A stretch of DNA of 64,000 bases from Ulva prolifera (Eukaryota > Chlorophyta > Ulvophyceae > Ulvales > Ulvaceae): positions 3,716,022 through 3,780,021 of the forward strand of contig CM041202.1 of assembly GCA_023078555.1 (NCBI GenBank), given 5' to 3'. The translations under genes and the position numbers were made by a program. Shown in pieces: positions 19,100 through 30,379 of this stretch. Position 1 is the first letter of the stretch. Each line of letters opens with the position of its first letter. The notes under the pieces were generated by a model. That model saw nothing but the letters and a program-made list of their open reading frames with translations, was not told the origin of the DNA and made no database searches.

Positions 19100-20708
19100 T
19101 CGGTGTGTGGCAAGTGTATAGCTCAGCTGAGTGCGTCGGCCACGTAGTTCTTGTCACCTGGAATGTATGTGACCTTCTAGTTGATACATGACAAGGACTC
19201 AAGCCATCAGGCATGTTTGCCAGAAAGCTTCTTTTGAGTCTGTAGGAATCTGAGGTTGTTATGATCTGAATGAATACAATCTGTTTGGTTGTTCTCAAGA
19301 TAACTGCGCCATTGTCTATAGGCAAAGACAATCGCGACTAGCTCTTTTTCAAGAGTGTAATAATACTCCTCAGCCCTGTTGAGCTTCCGCCCAATCCAGG
19401 CCACAGGAGCGAGGCTGCCATCGTGCTCATGTGCTCATGCGTGAGGACAGCTCCATATGCATTCTCCGATGCATCGATATAAAGATGATATGGCTTAGAT
19501 GAATCTGATTGCCGCAGAAATATGGCATTGACTAAAGCAGCCTTGTTATTATTGAATGACTCTGTGCATTGGACAGTCCAAGGCTGGTGCTCTTTGGTGC
19601 TCATTCGATGCAGCAGCGGGCCTGCAAATGTGGGGAACTTTGGTACAAATCTCCTGGAATACCCAGCAAGACCCAGAAACGAGCGGATGTTGTTGGGTGA
19701 TGACACCAGGTCTGCTATGGGCCACATCTGTAGCACCTCAACCTTGTATGGATCTGGTTTCACTGTGTGTGCTGTGGCAATACCCAAGTACTCTATTTCC
19801 TTCAACGCGAACTGGAACTTGTCTGTGTCGCAGAAGAAATTGTGCTCGGCTAATCGTGTGAGGACTGTGTCCAGATTCGTGGCATGCTGCTCTTCAGATT
19901 CTGCTAAAACAATGATATCATACAAATATGCAAGACATGTTTTACCTATGAGTCTTTTCAGTACCACATGCATTGCTTGTTGAAGCACAGATGGTGCATT
20001 TTACAGGCCAAACGGCATGACTGTCAACTGGTATAACCCGTTGGGAGTTCTAAAAGCTGTTTTAGGTTCCGCTGAACCCGAAACTGTGATTTGATGATAT
20101 CCCGACTGCATATCTAGTGCACTGACGTATCTGTGGCCCTAGAGCTGGTCTAGAAGTGTGTCTTTGCTCGGCAGCGGGTTTGTGTTTCTTTGGTGTTCTC
20201 ATTCAAATAACAAGAGTATTGTTCGAATGCAAGCGCGAGTGGAAGCGTCATACCGTAAGTTTAGTTGGGCGAAATGTTAAGTATGTGTGCGGAGTACTTA
20301 GCACATGACCTTGTTCGACCTATACAGAGAGCTGGAATGTGTCTTCTCATTCGCGGGCTGGTGACTGCCACGTGTCACCCCGTGCGTTCATTCGCATGTG
20401 CACCTGCCTTGTGCGCTACGAGGCACTTTCACAACAAGTATATGCACAGCCTCGGCTTTCCTCCTGGTTTGGGTGCAAATAAGACACATGATGCCCATGG
20501 TGAGATGGACGGTTTGACCCATCCCATGTTGGTGAGGTGCTGGAGCTGCTTCTCCAGCTCCCGCTGCTCTTGAGGTGTCAATCGATACTGCCTGGCCGCC
20601 TTGGGGCGTGCACCAGGAAGCAGATCGATGGTCATCTCAAAACCAGATGCTGATGTGTTGGGAGGGGCTCGGCCCAAGGTTCCGCCGTCTCCTGTGTGCT
20701 TATCAATG
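19100..20708 (-). pseudogene. 'gypsy-3' RT-RNaseH fragment, decayed relative of gypsy-1
   Basis: Minus-strand frames closely follow gypsy-1 pol: GGTLGRAPPNTSASGFEMTIDLLP, then YRLTPQEQRELEKQLQHL and CVLFAPKPGGKPRLCI (20429-20710). After a nested solo LTR come QSGYHQI remnants, LAYLYDIIVLAES (the RT box with YLYD instead of YLDD, so inactive), an RNase H IDASENAYGAVLT and SDHNNLRFLQTQKK. Multiple frameshifts and stops occur. The left end, near 18966-19060, carries an LTR end (TGTCATGATCTTACAAAGG) also found at 41141 minus. Confidence 0.85.
20220..20436 (+). mobile_element. Solo LTR, family S, copy 2
   Basis: TGTTCGAATGCAAGCG ... CTTTCACAACA, 217 bp, with perfect TSD AGTAT (20215-20219 and 20437-20441). 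It is inserted between RT motifs of gypsy-3. It lacks an internal segment of about 60 bp (TGAGATCTAGGATCACACC...) present in copies 1 and 4. Confidence 0.9.
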
Positions 20709-20774
20709 ACTAGTAGGGTCCAATGGGTTGAGGACGGATTAAAAGCTACCCCCTCCGTTTCAGGAGGTCGTGGG

Positions 20775-22467
20775 AGGGGGTCATCCACTCCCGCTAAAGG
20801 GTGGTCCCCCCCCGGGCGCGCAAAATTCGCTGCGAAACAGAGAAATTGGGGAAGCTTTCCACTATGGTTTAGGTAGGTTGGGAACTCGTAGTGTTCGATC
20901 TCAGTCTTGGGAAAAGTCCCCAAGGTTCGTACCCTTTTCGGCACAAATCAGCTATTCTCCCCAATATCGACAGAACGAAGAGATAACGTCCCCAATCACT
21001 CACCTTTGCTTCCAGAACACGAACCACGCCATAAATAAGCTATAATATGTTGCTATCTTTGTGGTTGGTGTATTTCCGTTGTATGCGGGTGACCCGACAC
21101 AGTGTGTACAGTACGTAGTGTCGTTCGGCTGCCAATCAACTTGCTGGAGACGGCAAGCAAGCGTCGATCGATGGTGTTATATGTTAAGCAGTGTCGTTGA
21201 TCAATAAGACAACGCCGATTACGTGCGTCGACGGCTGTATGGCACGTTTGCACGCACAGGTCTTTCGTAACGCGACGCAACCACGTGCTCATCGCATACC
21301 AAAACACGACCATCAGATCAGCAGTCGGAACAAGCATTCTGCGCTGTTTGACAGCGTCCTCGCGAGAAGTAGCCCACATCGGAGGATGTCAGGCACTCAT
21401 TCACCACGACAGACTCACCACCTCACTAAACACATCGAACACACTACGCCACTTCCTCCAGGCTTTAAACTTGCATCCTGTATGTGGGCCTGTTAGAGCC
21501 TCGACCGTTGTTCAGCTCTGCAATTGCATTGGCTTGCACACTGCACGAGCACAAATGCTCCGAACGGCCGTGACTTGGTTCCAATCGATGTCCAGGCAAC
21601 AAAACGAGTTTATATGCTCTCGTGCTTTTGCTTATGTTGTCAAGTAGGGTCCATTTGGTGCACCTCCGGGTCACCGTCTGCAGCCCTGTCAGACAGGAAC
21701 GATTCGAGAGCGCTGAAACTGCAGATGCCGAGACACGTAAAATGGTGTGCGCATTTGCGAATAGACACAGTTAAAGCTACTCGCTTTGTCTCACTTGTGC
21801 GCTGTTACCCCTGCATGCCGTCTCAAAGTGCACGAATCAGCTGCCTCCCATTTGACAAATTTGATGCAGCGCGGCCGTCTAGGGGCAACATAACACAATA
21901 GCAAAGGTTGTAGAAGAAGGTTGGGAAAGATTGGGAAAGGGGCTGAGACACTGGGCAACATTGGGGAGCCGAGGACGGCAAATCGAGGTTCTCCCCAACC
22001 AGACCGGCCATTTCGGCGATTGTGACCCATTTTGCCCAAGACTCCGAACTAAAACACTACGATTGATCATTCAACATAGACAATAGTGGAAAACTTCCCC
22101 ATTTTCTCTGTTTCGCAGCAAATTTTGCGCGCCCGGGGGGGGACCACCCTTTAGCTGTTGTGGGATATCCATATCTGGGGATCCAAGAATATAGATGACA
22201 TAATCAACGGAGGAGTCATCTAACAAAGGACTCGTTGCTTCAGGTGAGCCCAAGTGGTTAGAGCATGTCGTGTGTACTCTAGAGGTCACCGGTTCAATTC
22301 TTACTTTCGTTTCTGCCGCGCGACTTTACGCGTTGGCAAGGTACGCTCCCCTCCACGTCGTCATGCACAGTCAGCATGCTTACCAGCTCAGGCACGCGCA
22401 TTAACCCCTGTGCACACTCGATGAGACTAACACGCGTCTTGACATTAGCGGGAGTGGATGACCCCCT
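20775..22467. mobile_element. Non-autonomous TIR transposon 'A' (1.4 kb plus nested LTR)
   Basis: Long terminal inverted repeats start AGGGGGTCATCCACTCCCGC at both ends and stay similar for about 90 bp (through GGGCGCGCAAAATT and CAGAGAAA.TGGGGAAG). A perfect 8-bp TSD GTCGTGGG flanks it (20767-20774 and 22468-22475). The TSD length suggests hAT or a relative, but the end AGGGGG does not fit the usual hAT start, so a KDZ/Zisupton-type or other superfamily is possible. The interior carries many GGGAAAG/CCCAATCTTTCCC motifs and no transposase. The right TIR is interrupted by a solo TRIM LTR. A second, truncated copy starts at 62736. Confidence 0.85.
22156..22444 (+). mobile_element. Solo TRIM LTR, copy in transposon A
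   Basis: 289 bp, TGTTGTGGGATATCC ... GCGTCTTGACA, with perfect TSD TTAGC (22151-22155 and 22445-22449). Removing it restores the inverted repeat of transposon A. The tRNA-like block is intact (AGTGGTTAGAGC-type motif and GGTTCAATTCT). Confidence 0.92.
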
Positions 22468-22690
22468 GTCGTGGGTTCGATTCTGCGTGCGCTTTGGGGA
22501 ATCGAAACGGCCGTACTTGACCACCTCGCTTAGCACAGGAGGAGGCCCTGTGAGTTGCGTACGGTCGTCTGAGGGGGGTTTCCAGGTGGTTTACCCCTTC
22601 GGCATATGTGGTCCCATTGATTTTGAGTTGTCAATGTCCAATAGGATACGGCTCAGTAAATTTAGATTTACTTTACTTTACTTTACTAGT

Positions 22691-23018
22691 TGGATGACAG
22701 GTGATGCTGTATCAGAGGCATGTGGCTGATGTGCGGGGGCCACCTGCTCCGATAGATATCCTTTCTTCCTTCTGCACAACTGACATTCAATGATGCTGTG
22801 GTCGGTTTCACGTTGGCTTTAAACATAGGGTTCTTGCCCATGTGAGCCTTTGCCGTCAAGTTCTCGAGTTCACCCTGCAAGATCACAAAATCATCCAGAT
22901 CACTTGATTGGTGGAGTGTTTGTTGTGGTGAAGATGAATTGCAGCAAAGCAAGGCGTGCCCTTTCCCCGCTTTTTGGTGTGGACAGCGGGAGCAGGAATT
23001 GTGATCTGGATGTGTTGC
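22691..23018 (-). pseudogene. gypsy-3 fragment (PR-RT linker)
   Basis: The minus frame reads DLDDFVILQGELENLTAKAH...KPTTASLNVSCAEGRKDIYRS, matching the gypsy-1 segment TMDEFFASARELKAMTSSKR...KPTIESIRTSCASARKKGYLS. Another frame matches HPHILITVPPPKPKRGKKG. It continues the same element as 19.1-20.7 kb. Confidence 0.8.
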
Positions 23019-24440
23019 TTCGTCTGTACCCATGCTTCGTCATGTGGTAAGGGCGGCGCGGATTGTCCGGACCATCAAACAGCCGCTTTTGCGACAGAAT
23101 GGGCTGCAATGGCTTTACATAAGACTTCTTAGATGTATGGGATGCTTGGTTCGGGTTCTTGCGGTGTACGGACTCCATGTCACTGGTGCTGCCGTTGGGC
23201 TCGACTAGTGCGGCCGGCGCTGGTACGGTGCTTACATACAGCCCGCCGTAACCAGCTACGATGTAACAGTATAGATCATTGATGCACCTGTTGGCTCGAC
23301 GCTGGCTCTAGAGATGCGCGACGTCATTCATGGTGTGCCACTGTTGGGGCACACTGAGGAGTCGCCACGGACGGCTGGGGAGTATCGCGAACACTGGGGC
23401 CGACTGGTATACGTATTGCTGGCTGCATCAACTGAATTGGATCATTTGTGCGACGTGACATGGTTTGTGGATTCTGGTTGGGCTCACTCACAAGGGCGCG
23501 ACTTTGCGCTGCGTATTCTGGGAGCATCGAGTCTCTGGACAGTCCCCACACTTGCATCCATCACAATAGCCGTCTCGAGGTTGGTACGTATTATATTGGT
23601 GGGCATAAACATTTCATAGCCGAAGCGGGTGCCGGTGACGAGCGGGGCGAAACGTCGCTGCGACATGGATATTCGCATGGAAGTTCGAGAAGATCGCTGT
23701 ACCAGTGTGCAATGCTGATTACTGCATCAGCATTAAGTATCGATGAAAAAATCTGTTGTCTGTAGTGTGTTAAAGGGTTTTTTCGTTGACGTGGCCCCTT
23801 GCGTGTTTGGGACGTTCCGAATGCGAACGTGGATGTCTCCTACGCGACAGACCAGATGTGTTCATAACGCGATATCATAGTTAACGAGGCTGCTCCCTGG
23901 GCCTCATATGCTACATAGGAGGTAGATGCATGTGCTGGTGAGGGTGACACGAGCAGCTGTTACTAGTAGCGACCCCGGCGCATGGGAGAAGCGGCCCTCT
24001 CCGGTTCAGCATATGCTGCATACGTTTGTTTTATTGTTATGATTGTATACGTTGTGACATGGGCAAAGAATCTTGTGCGGTGCGTTGCCAAAAAACACGC
24101 ACACACCAAGCTCATTGGCGATCTGGCTTGATGCACATGCAGCCCACCTTGCTCCGTTGGGCGCTGCATCTTTCTACCTTCTGTTAGTTTGCTACTGGAA
24201 TTTGCCAAGCATATGGCCGTGTCGGTTGCTTTGTGCCTTGTAGCTCCAATTCCCGGACAGATCAGACCTGTCTTGGTATGGTGTGTGGAGGTAGTACGTG
24301 GCGCCCTCCCCATTAGTATTGACATACATTAGCAGGCAGATATGTCAATTGAAGAAGCCACAGAGGCCGGCGGCACCGCCATAAAAACGTTCAATCGCAG
24401 CAACACAGCCACATGCTGTCTCACTGCAGCCTGCTCCAAA
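23019..24440. other. Left part of a ~5-kb block inserted in gypsy-3; no gene recognised
   Basis: Gypsy-3 homology stops near 23018 and resumes near 27971, with GATG at both joints (TG...CA-like ends TGTTGCTTCG and GGGTTACA), so a single large insertion is possible. The open frames here (for example 23314-23619 plus) resemble no family I know. Confidence 0.4.
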
Positions 24441-24444
24441 GGAC

Positions 24445-24895
24445 GACAACACAGGAAGAGCTGCATGTTCAGCACGACCCCCTCTGCACTGCGTGTGTAG
24501 GCAGAGGGCGCGGCAGCAGAGACAGTTACAGCGCAGTGTTGCTGTGCTTGGAGTGTGCGCGTTCAGCACACCCCCCTCTGCACTGCGTGTGTAGGCAGAG
24601 GGCACGGCACCAGAGACAGTGACAGCGCAGTGTTGCTGTGCTTGGAGTGTGCGTGTTCAGCACACCCCCCTCTGCACTGCGTGTGTAGGCAGAGGGCACG
24701 GCAGAAGAGACAGTGACGTCGCAGTGTTGCTGTGCTTGGAGTGTGCGTGTTCAGCACACCCCCCTCTGCACTGCGTGTGTAGGCAGAGGGCACGGCAGAA
24801 GAGACAGTGACATCGCAGTGTTGCTGTGCTTGGAGTGTGCGTGTTCAGCACACCCCCCTCTGCACTGCGTGTGTAAGCAGAGGGCATGGTAGCAG
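24445..24895. repeat. 94-bp minisatellite, about five copies
   Basis: The motif CCTCTGCACTGCGTGTGTAG recurs at 24481, 24575, 24669, 24763 and 24857, exactly 94 bp apart. Each unit contains CTCTGC...GCAGAG, a small inverted repeat. Unit length is not a multiple of three, so the repetitive frames seen are not a protein repeat. Confidence 0.93.
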
Positions 24896-27139
24896 ACACC
24901 GTCAGTGCTGCTGTGGCTGTGTTTCACAGGTTCTGGCCCGTGTCCAGAAACTCTGAATGTGGGCGACCCAACCTGTCTGCATTTGTGTAACAAAGACACA
25001 GCTGCAGAGGGCAGTAGCACCGAACGGGTTATGCACAAACATACTGACGTCATCGAGCACATAGAAGCCGACGCACGTCGAGCCCGACCACAACCACCCA
25101 GCACAACAAGATGGCCCCACACCCACACCAGCCGCGCATCAGCACACACCTCCTCCAACCCACACAGATAAACCTCTCAACCCACACGATTCAACCACAC
25201 GCAGCCTCAGGCCAATTCACAGAACGATCCTTTTGACGTGTGCGACCGCAGCATGCTCAAGCTTCGCCGCCCGGGCGTCCCAACAAGAGGAGGAGATGGC
25301 TACAACTCAGCCGGTGAGCAGCGGCCTGCAAGCGAGAGGAGCTAGCGTGGGGATGTGTTGGCCCGCCACTTAGTCTACAAGATGAGCGGCGGGAGGTCAT
25401 CTCACAGAGACTGTCAACCCTGTCAAAGCTGCCATGCCCACCTGGTGCACCATCAGATGGGTAGACGCATGTACCTTGCAGGTCATGGCGCCTGGCATCC
25501 GTGCACCCTAAGGTCATGATGGGATGCATCGCACCTATGCATCAGTGGCACTTTTTGTTACCCTAGAGAGCACATTTAATGCATGGAGCATTTATCACCT
25601 CAATTGCAACCTCCTACACAAGCATGTGCACGGGCTGTGCATTGAGACTGGCCGTCTCTGAATGCTTTTGCATGTTGGCCACGTGGATGTCAATTGCCCT
25701 TGTGCTGGAACTTTGCAGTTTATGATTTCAACATGCATATTCGTGGCGCCATGTACGTACCCAGGCCACAATGCGATACAATGAATATGTGTTGACAACT
25801 AGTACTTGACACGAGATCGTTGAGCACACAGGAGCAGTGCTGATATGATTAGGCTGCAAGGTGTTAGGATTGTTGTGCAAGACCTCAGGCTGCGGCGATG
25901 ACTGCCTTGCCGGCTGTCGTAACCCTCCGTTGTTATGTTGGCTGCCCTGGTGGCCACGCACACATGCATGCGCCATGTGACGTCTGCGCTCATGGCTGTC
26001 ACTACAGACTTCGACTTTGCGCAGTGCTCAAGAGACGTTGCACCGCAAAGCTAGCCCATCATACGTTATATTTTCTTACATGTGCGCCGTGTGCATGTTG
26101 TGTGCGGCAAAGTTCCTTGATGGCCAGAGTTGACCGTCGCCTGCTCCGCACTGGCATCCATGGCGACTTGAATCTGCGTAAGCCTGTCGCTTCTTTAAAC
26201 CTCTTTTCTTTGTGTACGTCCGGCTTCGTTCGCTATAGGCGCAGGCGTCGTCAATCTTTCCGTCCTGCGTGTATGTTAGTTGCAGCCACGCAGCCGCTTG
26301 ATCGCTGCCTCCGCCAATCCTCGACGCGAAACATATTAACAAAGGTATGTTACGTCCTTTCAGAACCTGTTGCATATGTGTGTGCACTGGCGCGGCGCTC
26401 AGGCCCGCTAGACCTGTCATGGTTGTTGACCGCCCGCATTCCGTACAGTCTCACGACAGCCTGTGCCCTGATCACCATTAGGAACTTGAGTCGCTACTCC
26501 CGGTTGCTCAACATTTGTGGCACCCGTGGCTGCCGTTCAAATGTACGAAGTATTTCCATGTCGGTCATGTCGGCGGTGTAATGTCTCCGCCATCGTTCAC
26601 AGCCCCATCGCCGAAGCAATCGTAGCAGGATTTGGTATATGACATCAGTCTTTGATGCATGTACCTGTCTAAGCAATGCGCCGTCATTATCGCAGCATGG
26701 AACTCGACGTCCCGTCGGTTGCGTGTCTCCATCGATCTCGTACACGCACACACACCCGCGCATATCACGTGTTTAGCCAGTAGACATGCATACAGTGTCA
26801 ACAAGTATGTACGCCGGTTGATGTGTTGTACAGCTGCGGCGCAATGGCTGCTTGCTGTGCGATGTTGACAAGGCAATGGATCGCAGGTCGCCGAATCACG
26901 GCACAGAGTCCAATGAAGTTGCAAGAGACATGCAATGCTGCCCGCAACGTCTGGTACGTGCTATCGTAATCTTGCGAATCGGCTGTGTAATGCACCTGCG
27001 AATTTCCGAGCGAGTTGTTGTGACACCTCTGAATTTCTCGAGAACATTCGTGTGTTTAAACTGCCATGATGTGCCATCTCTTGACCCATAGCCGATCCTA
27101 CGCCTGTCTCACTTGGCTTGCGTGGGCACCCACCGTACG
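24896..27139. other. No gene recognised
   Basis: 2.2 kb of unique-looking sequence with only short frames and no convincing motif or repeat. It lies within the block that separates the gypsy-3 fragments. Confidence 0.4.
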
Positions 27140-27290
27140 TTCAACGCTCTGTAGATGCACTTTCAGCTGTAAAGGCAGTCTCGATATGTCAAGGGCGCAC
27201 TCTTTGGGAGCGTCTGACGCTCCCAAAATGCACCCTCGACATCTCAATACTGCTTTGTTAGGAGCACATGCACCTCCCACGTGCAGCGGC
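27140..27290. other. Long imperfect hairpin (foldback element or small-RNA precursor)
   Basis: The centre is a perfect 12-bp stem, TTTGGGAGCGTC / GACGCTCCCAAA (27203-27214 and 27216-27227), with a one-base loop. Pairing continues imperfectly outwards for about 60-70 bp per arm (GTCAAGGGCGCA / TGCACCCTCGAC, AAAGGCAGT / ACTGCTTTG, GATGCAC / GTGCACC). No TSD recognised. A foldback MITE or a miRNA-like hairpin are both possible. Confidence 0.55.
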
Positions 27291-27970
27291 AGTAACCATG
27301 GACGCGCGTCATGACGTTTCGGCGTCGTCATCATAACACGGTGCATGCGTAATGATTGCAAGGTACCATGGGTCGATGTTGTCGTTCAGCTGCTATCCAG
27401 TGACATTGCCGACATTCTTTACACAATACCTCTGACAATATTCCTAGCTTCTTGCAGAAGGCATCCTTCTATAGCTGTCGTCAGAGCAAACACGAACATG
27501 ATAGAGGGCGCTGTCAAGTCGGCTAACCCGTATCGTACTGCCCCGACTCCCCAAGACACAAAGATCTTGCAAGAATACAGCCTCGTTTCCCCTCGGACAT
27601 TGACTACAGCACACGACACTTGCTGGTGCACGACACTTGACATATTGGAACCATGCGCGATGATCGTCACCGTGGAGTGCATGAATGGACTTGGAATTGT
27701 TTGGAATTGGCTATGGATTGCTATAGTGGATCCCAAAACTGCACTGCAGTGATTGCAGAGGCACCTCCCGTGAGCAGACGTGCAATCCACGCTGACAAGG
27801 AAAAGAAAGTCGCTAAGGGTCTATTCAATCCGCCCTTACGCTATTACACAATCCGCACTTACACATGGCACTACACAATCCGCCCTTATGTACAGGCGGA
27901 TCGAACCCCTCCTTTGTAAGGGCGGCCTGCAAGGGCGGAACGCTCTTAATGTAATGGCGGAATAAGGGCG
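27291..27970. other. No gene; short repeats near the right end
   Basis: At 27835-27910 the phrase CAATCCGC(C/A)CTTA occurs three times within about 75 bp, and CGCCCTTA-type motifs continue to 27970. This could be the subterminal region of an unidentified transposon. Confidence 0.4.
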
Positions 27971-28680
27971 CCATGGGTTACAGATGTTGTGGAAAGACAA
28001 TTGCATGCCTACTGCAGAGATAACGTCAAGAGCACAGAGGACCTCATTGGGCTCCAGATCTGTGGCTACGGTGCAAGGCCCCAACCACAGTGTACTTCAC
28101 ATTGATGATGTGTCTGCCTGCGCGGCTCTCTAGGTGTACGGAGCCTAAACAAGCAGCCTCTGAGGCCGAAAGTCCCAGAGTGACAGTATGTTTGCGTGAC
28201 CAGCTGATGTCATATCGAGTCAGGAAAGAGCGTATGATCATGCTGTAGTTGGATGCTGTGTAAAGCAGTGCCTTCGTGTAGTGGCCCTGGACTTTGGTTT
28301 TCATTGTGCAAACTAAATTTACAAATTCTGCTGGTCGTGTTGATACAACAGACTTTTGTGCCGGCAAGACAGATGCGCGGGGATTTGTGACAAGTGTACA
28401 AATATGTTGTTTTGCTTTCCTGGAACAGATGCACCCGATGTGTACTGCGAAGTGTTGCAGGCCTCATCAACTGTGGACTGTGTGTGCCGTCGCAAGAAAG
28501 CTGTGACGGCTGCTGAGTCAAAGATACGAGAGGGGATGACAAGAGTGACTTTATGCTGATTCATATCCAGTGTGTGGATGTGTCTCATTGCAACATGTGC
28601 TTGATCTGAGCAAGGCAATGTGACAGAGATGTTGGTAGTGAGAATGTGCAGATCACAACAAGTCACCTCCAGACATCAAA
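27971..28680 (-). pseudogene. gypsy-3 fragment (protease region)
   Basis: The minus frames read DLHILTTNISVTLPCSDQAH, IHTLDMNQHKVTLVIPSRIF, GHYTKALLYTASNYSMI (protease box with LYTAS for VDTAA, so the catalytic Asp is lost) and EPNEVLCALDVISAV, each matching gypsy-1 pol. At least three frame changes. The 5' end of the element stops near 28680 next to copia sequence. Confidence 0.85.
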
Positions 28681-28739
28681 TCTGAGTCACAGTTCGTTGC
28701 TGACTGTGGACAAAGTGCCGGAATCAGCCCCGACCAGTG

Positions 28740-28885
28740 CTCAATACATGTTGCATGGCAGATCAGTATTCCTTCAAAATACTAGACATGTGCCGGGCCA
28801 GGGCATGGGCCGCATAGCTCAGGTCAAGTCGTGTCACTCCTGCATTGTATTCGATGCTTCCTACAACACTCATGAACCTGGAATG
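28740..28885 (-). pseudogene. copia-A RT C-terminal piece
   Basis: The minus frame reads VGSIEYNAGVTRLDLSYAAH then ALARHMSSILKEY, a clear match to the copia RT/RNase H connection (VGSLLY...TRPDLSYAV...LSRFM). It follows logically from the RT piece at 30380-31413, so the two were joined before the insertions between them. Confidence 0.7.
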
Positions 28886-28893
28886 CTCAGCAG

Positions 28894-29915
28894 TAAGGTC
28901 CGCCAAAAACGTATTCGTATGAAATGCCGTATACTTATTAAAGGCGGTTACCGTAGTATTTATTTTGGTTTCCCATACGGTCCTACGGTGCGTTTCATAC
29001 GGTCATACGGTGACCCATATACGCTGCATACGGAGACCCATATACGCCATCTATGTTAGGTATGTACGCCATGTACGTTGATCATATACGCCCTATATGT
29101 TGGTCATATACGGTGAAGTACTGGTCCACTATGAGCGCATGCGCCGCCGCGGCGCTTCATACGCCTGCTTTGCCTTCTGCCCAAGCTGGCGTGCAGCGCA
29201 TCACTGATGCGGCATCAACCCTTGGCCGAGCTTGCCTACAAGCCATATATGCTAATGTTTGGTAGATTGCAAGCACTTTGCGCATTGCTGTGATGTCCAT
29301 GCCTGTGACGGCCTGCGCTTCGGAGCGCAACTGGACTGAATGGGGTTGTATGTGCACGCACAAACCTGGGACTTGCACGTGCCTGTGACCTCATTTACAT
29401 CAAGCAGAATGACAGGCTGGCACGTGGAACGCCTGCCAGTATGGGGGACTCGACTGTACTGCCTGACACGATCGATGAATTGTGAGAGCTTGTGTAATCA
29501 TGTGCAGTTGAGCCAGTTTACTGTGTTGGGTACTGGACTCTTTGTATTACAAAAGAGTGAACGGGAGAAAACAAACACTGAAACCGACTCCCATCCCGGA
29601 CTCTTTGTTATCAATCTGCTCAGCATAGTGTGCAGTTTCCAGTGCTTCAAACACGGTGCAGCGATGGTTAGAACACTCCCACACCGTCATGGGGCTTAGC
29701 ACGTACTCTCAGCATGCAATCAAGCAGCCGTATATGTCCATCGTATAAGTCATCGAGGACATTTACGGTACATTATACGGGCATGCGGTGGAATATACGC
29801 TTATGCGGCATCAGATATGCCATACGGTGCAATATACGGTATTATGTAACTTTGTGATTTCATACGACGTAGGGAACGTAGGAGAGTTGGAATTATACGT
29901 TTTTGGCGGACCTGA
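28894..29915. mobile_element. Non-autonomous hAT-type element, 1022 bp
   Basis: The ends are TAAGGTCCGCCAAAAACGTA and its inverse (one mismatch in 21 bp), flanked by a perfect 8-bp TSD CTCAGCAG (28886-28893 and 29916-29923). Both subterminal regions are packed with CATACGG, TATACG and CGTATA motifs, more than a dozen in each of about 28910-29120 and 29725-29870. No transposase is present. TIR start and TSD fit the hAT superfamily. Confidence 0.88.
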
Positions 29916-29923
29916 CTCAGCAG

Positions 29924-30379
29924 CACTGGCTCTCCCCAGGTAAGGATACTCTTTCACACTCCTTAGCTGTTGTGGCGGCACTAGAGGAGTGGGAGACTTG
30001 CGACCGCCAGACATACTGCGGTCAGTCGACGCTAATGGGGCCATTCGCCATAGACAACAATGTAAGTAGCATCCAAAGTGGGTAGAGGTTTCACAAGCGG
30101 CGCACCAGCACGCACAATGTGCATGTGTACGTATGCATGGGAGAGCGACGCATCTGCAGTGCACGAGAGCAAGCGTGGATGGCATAGTTGATTAAAGGCG
30201 TTTTTGTGAGTCTCACGATGCTTGCACATGTCATGTGGTGCACTGTGTGGGCCGGCATGGCGTGTTCACTGCCCTAAGAACAACCATTATCGCGCAGCCT
30301 GTGGCGGGTCGCTGTCCAGATCTTGGATCCATGATAGCAATATGGTGGTGGATAAGTTCCCGAGCGCCGTCGTGGACGT
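29924..30379. other. No gene recognised
   Basis: Separates two pieces of copia-A, so it is probably part of an inserted element. The joint near 30385-30430 contains GGTACGGAGTCCCGTACC, an inverted repeat. Confidence 0.4.

Larger units (their letters stand above)
20715..22684 (+). mobile_element. tRNA-derived SINE (269 bp), split by a DNA transposon
   Basis: Removing the nested element (20775-22475) leaves 20715-20774 plus 22476-22684. The head holds CAATGGGTTGAGGACGG (A-box-like) and GTGGGTTCGATTCTGC, whose GGTTCGATTC fits the tRNA B box. The tail is a run of TTTAC units ending ACTTTACTTT. A 6-bp TSD ACTAGT flanks it (20709-20714 and 22685-22690). The host sequence is gypsy-3 pol, whose reading resumes on both sides. 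No other copy is visible in this window. Confidence 0.75.

Noticed and set aside
24445..24895. Possible CRISPR-like array
   Set aside because: The 94-bp units are contiguous and nearly identical throughout, with no unique spacers, and the genome is eukaryotic.
23019..27970. A single LTR retrotransposon of about 5 kb
   Set aside because: TG/CA-like ends and GATG at both joints are suggestive, but no terminal direct repeats or retroelement domains were found, so I left it unclassified.
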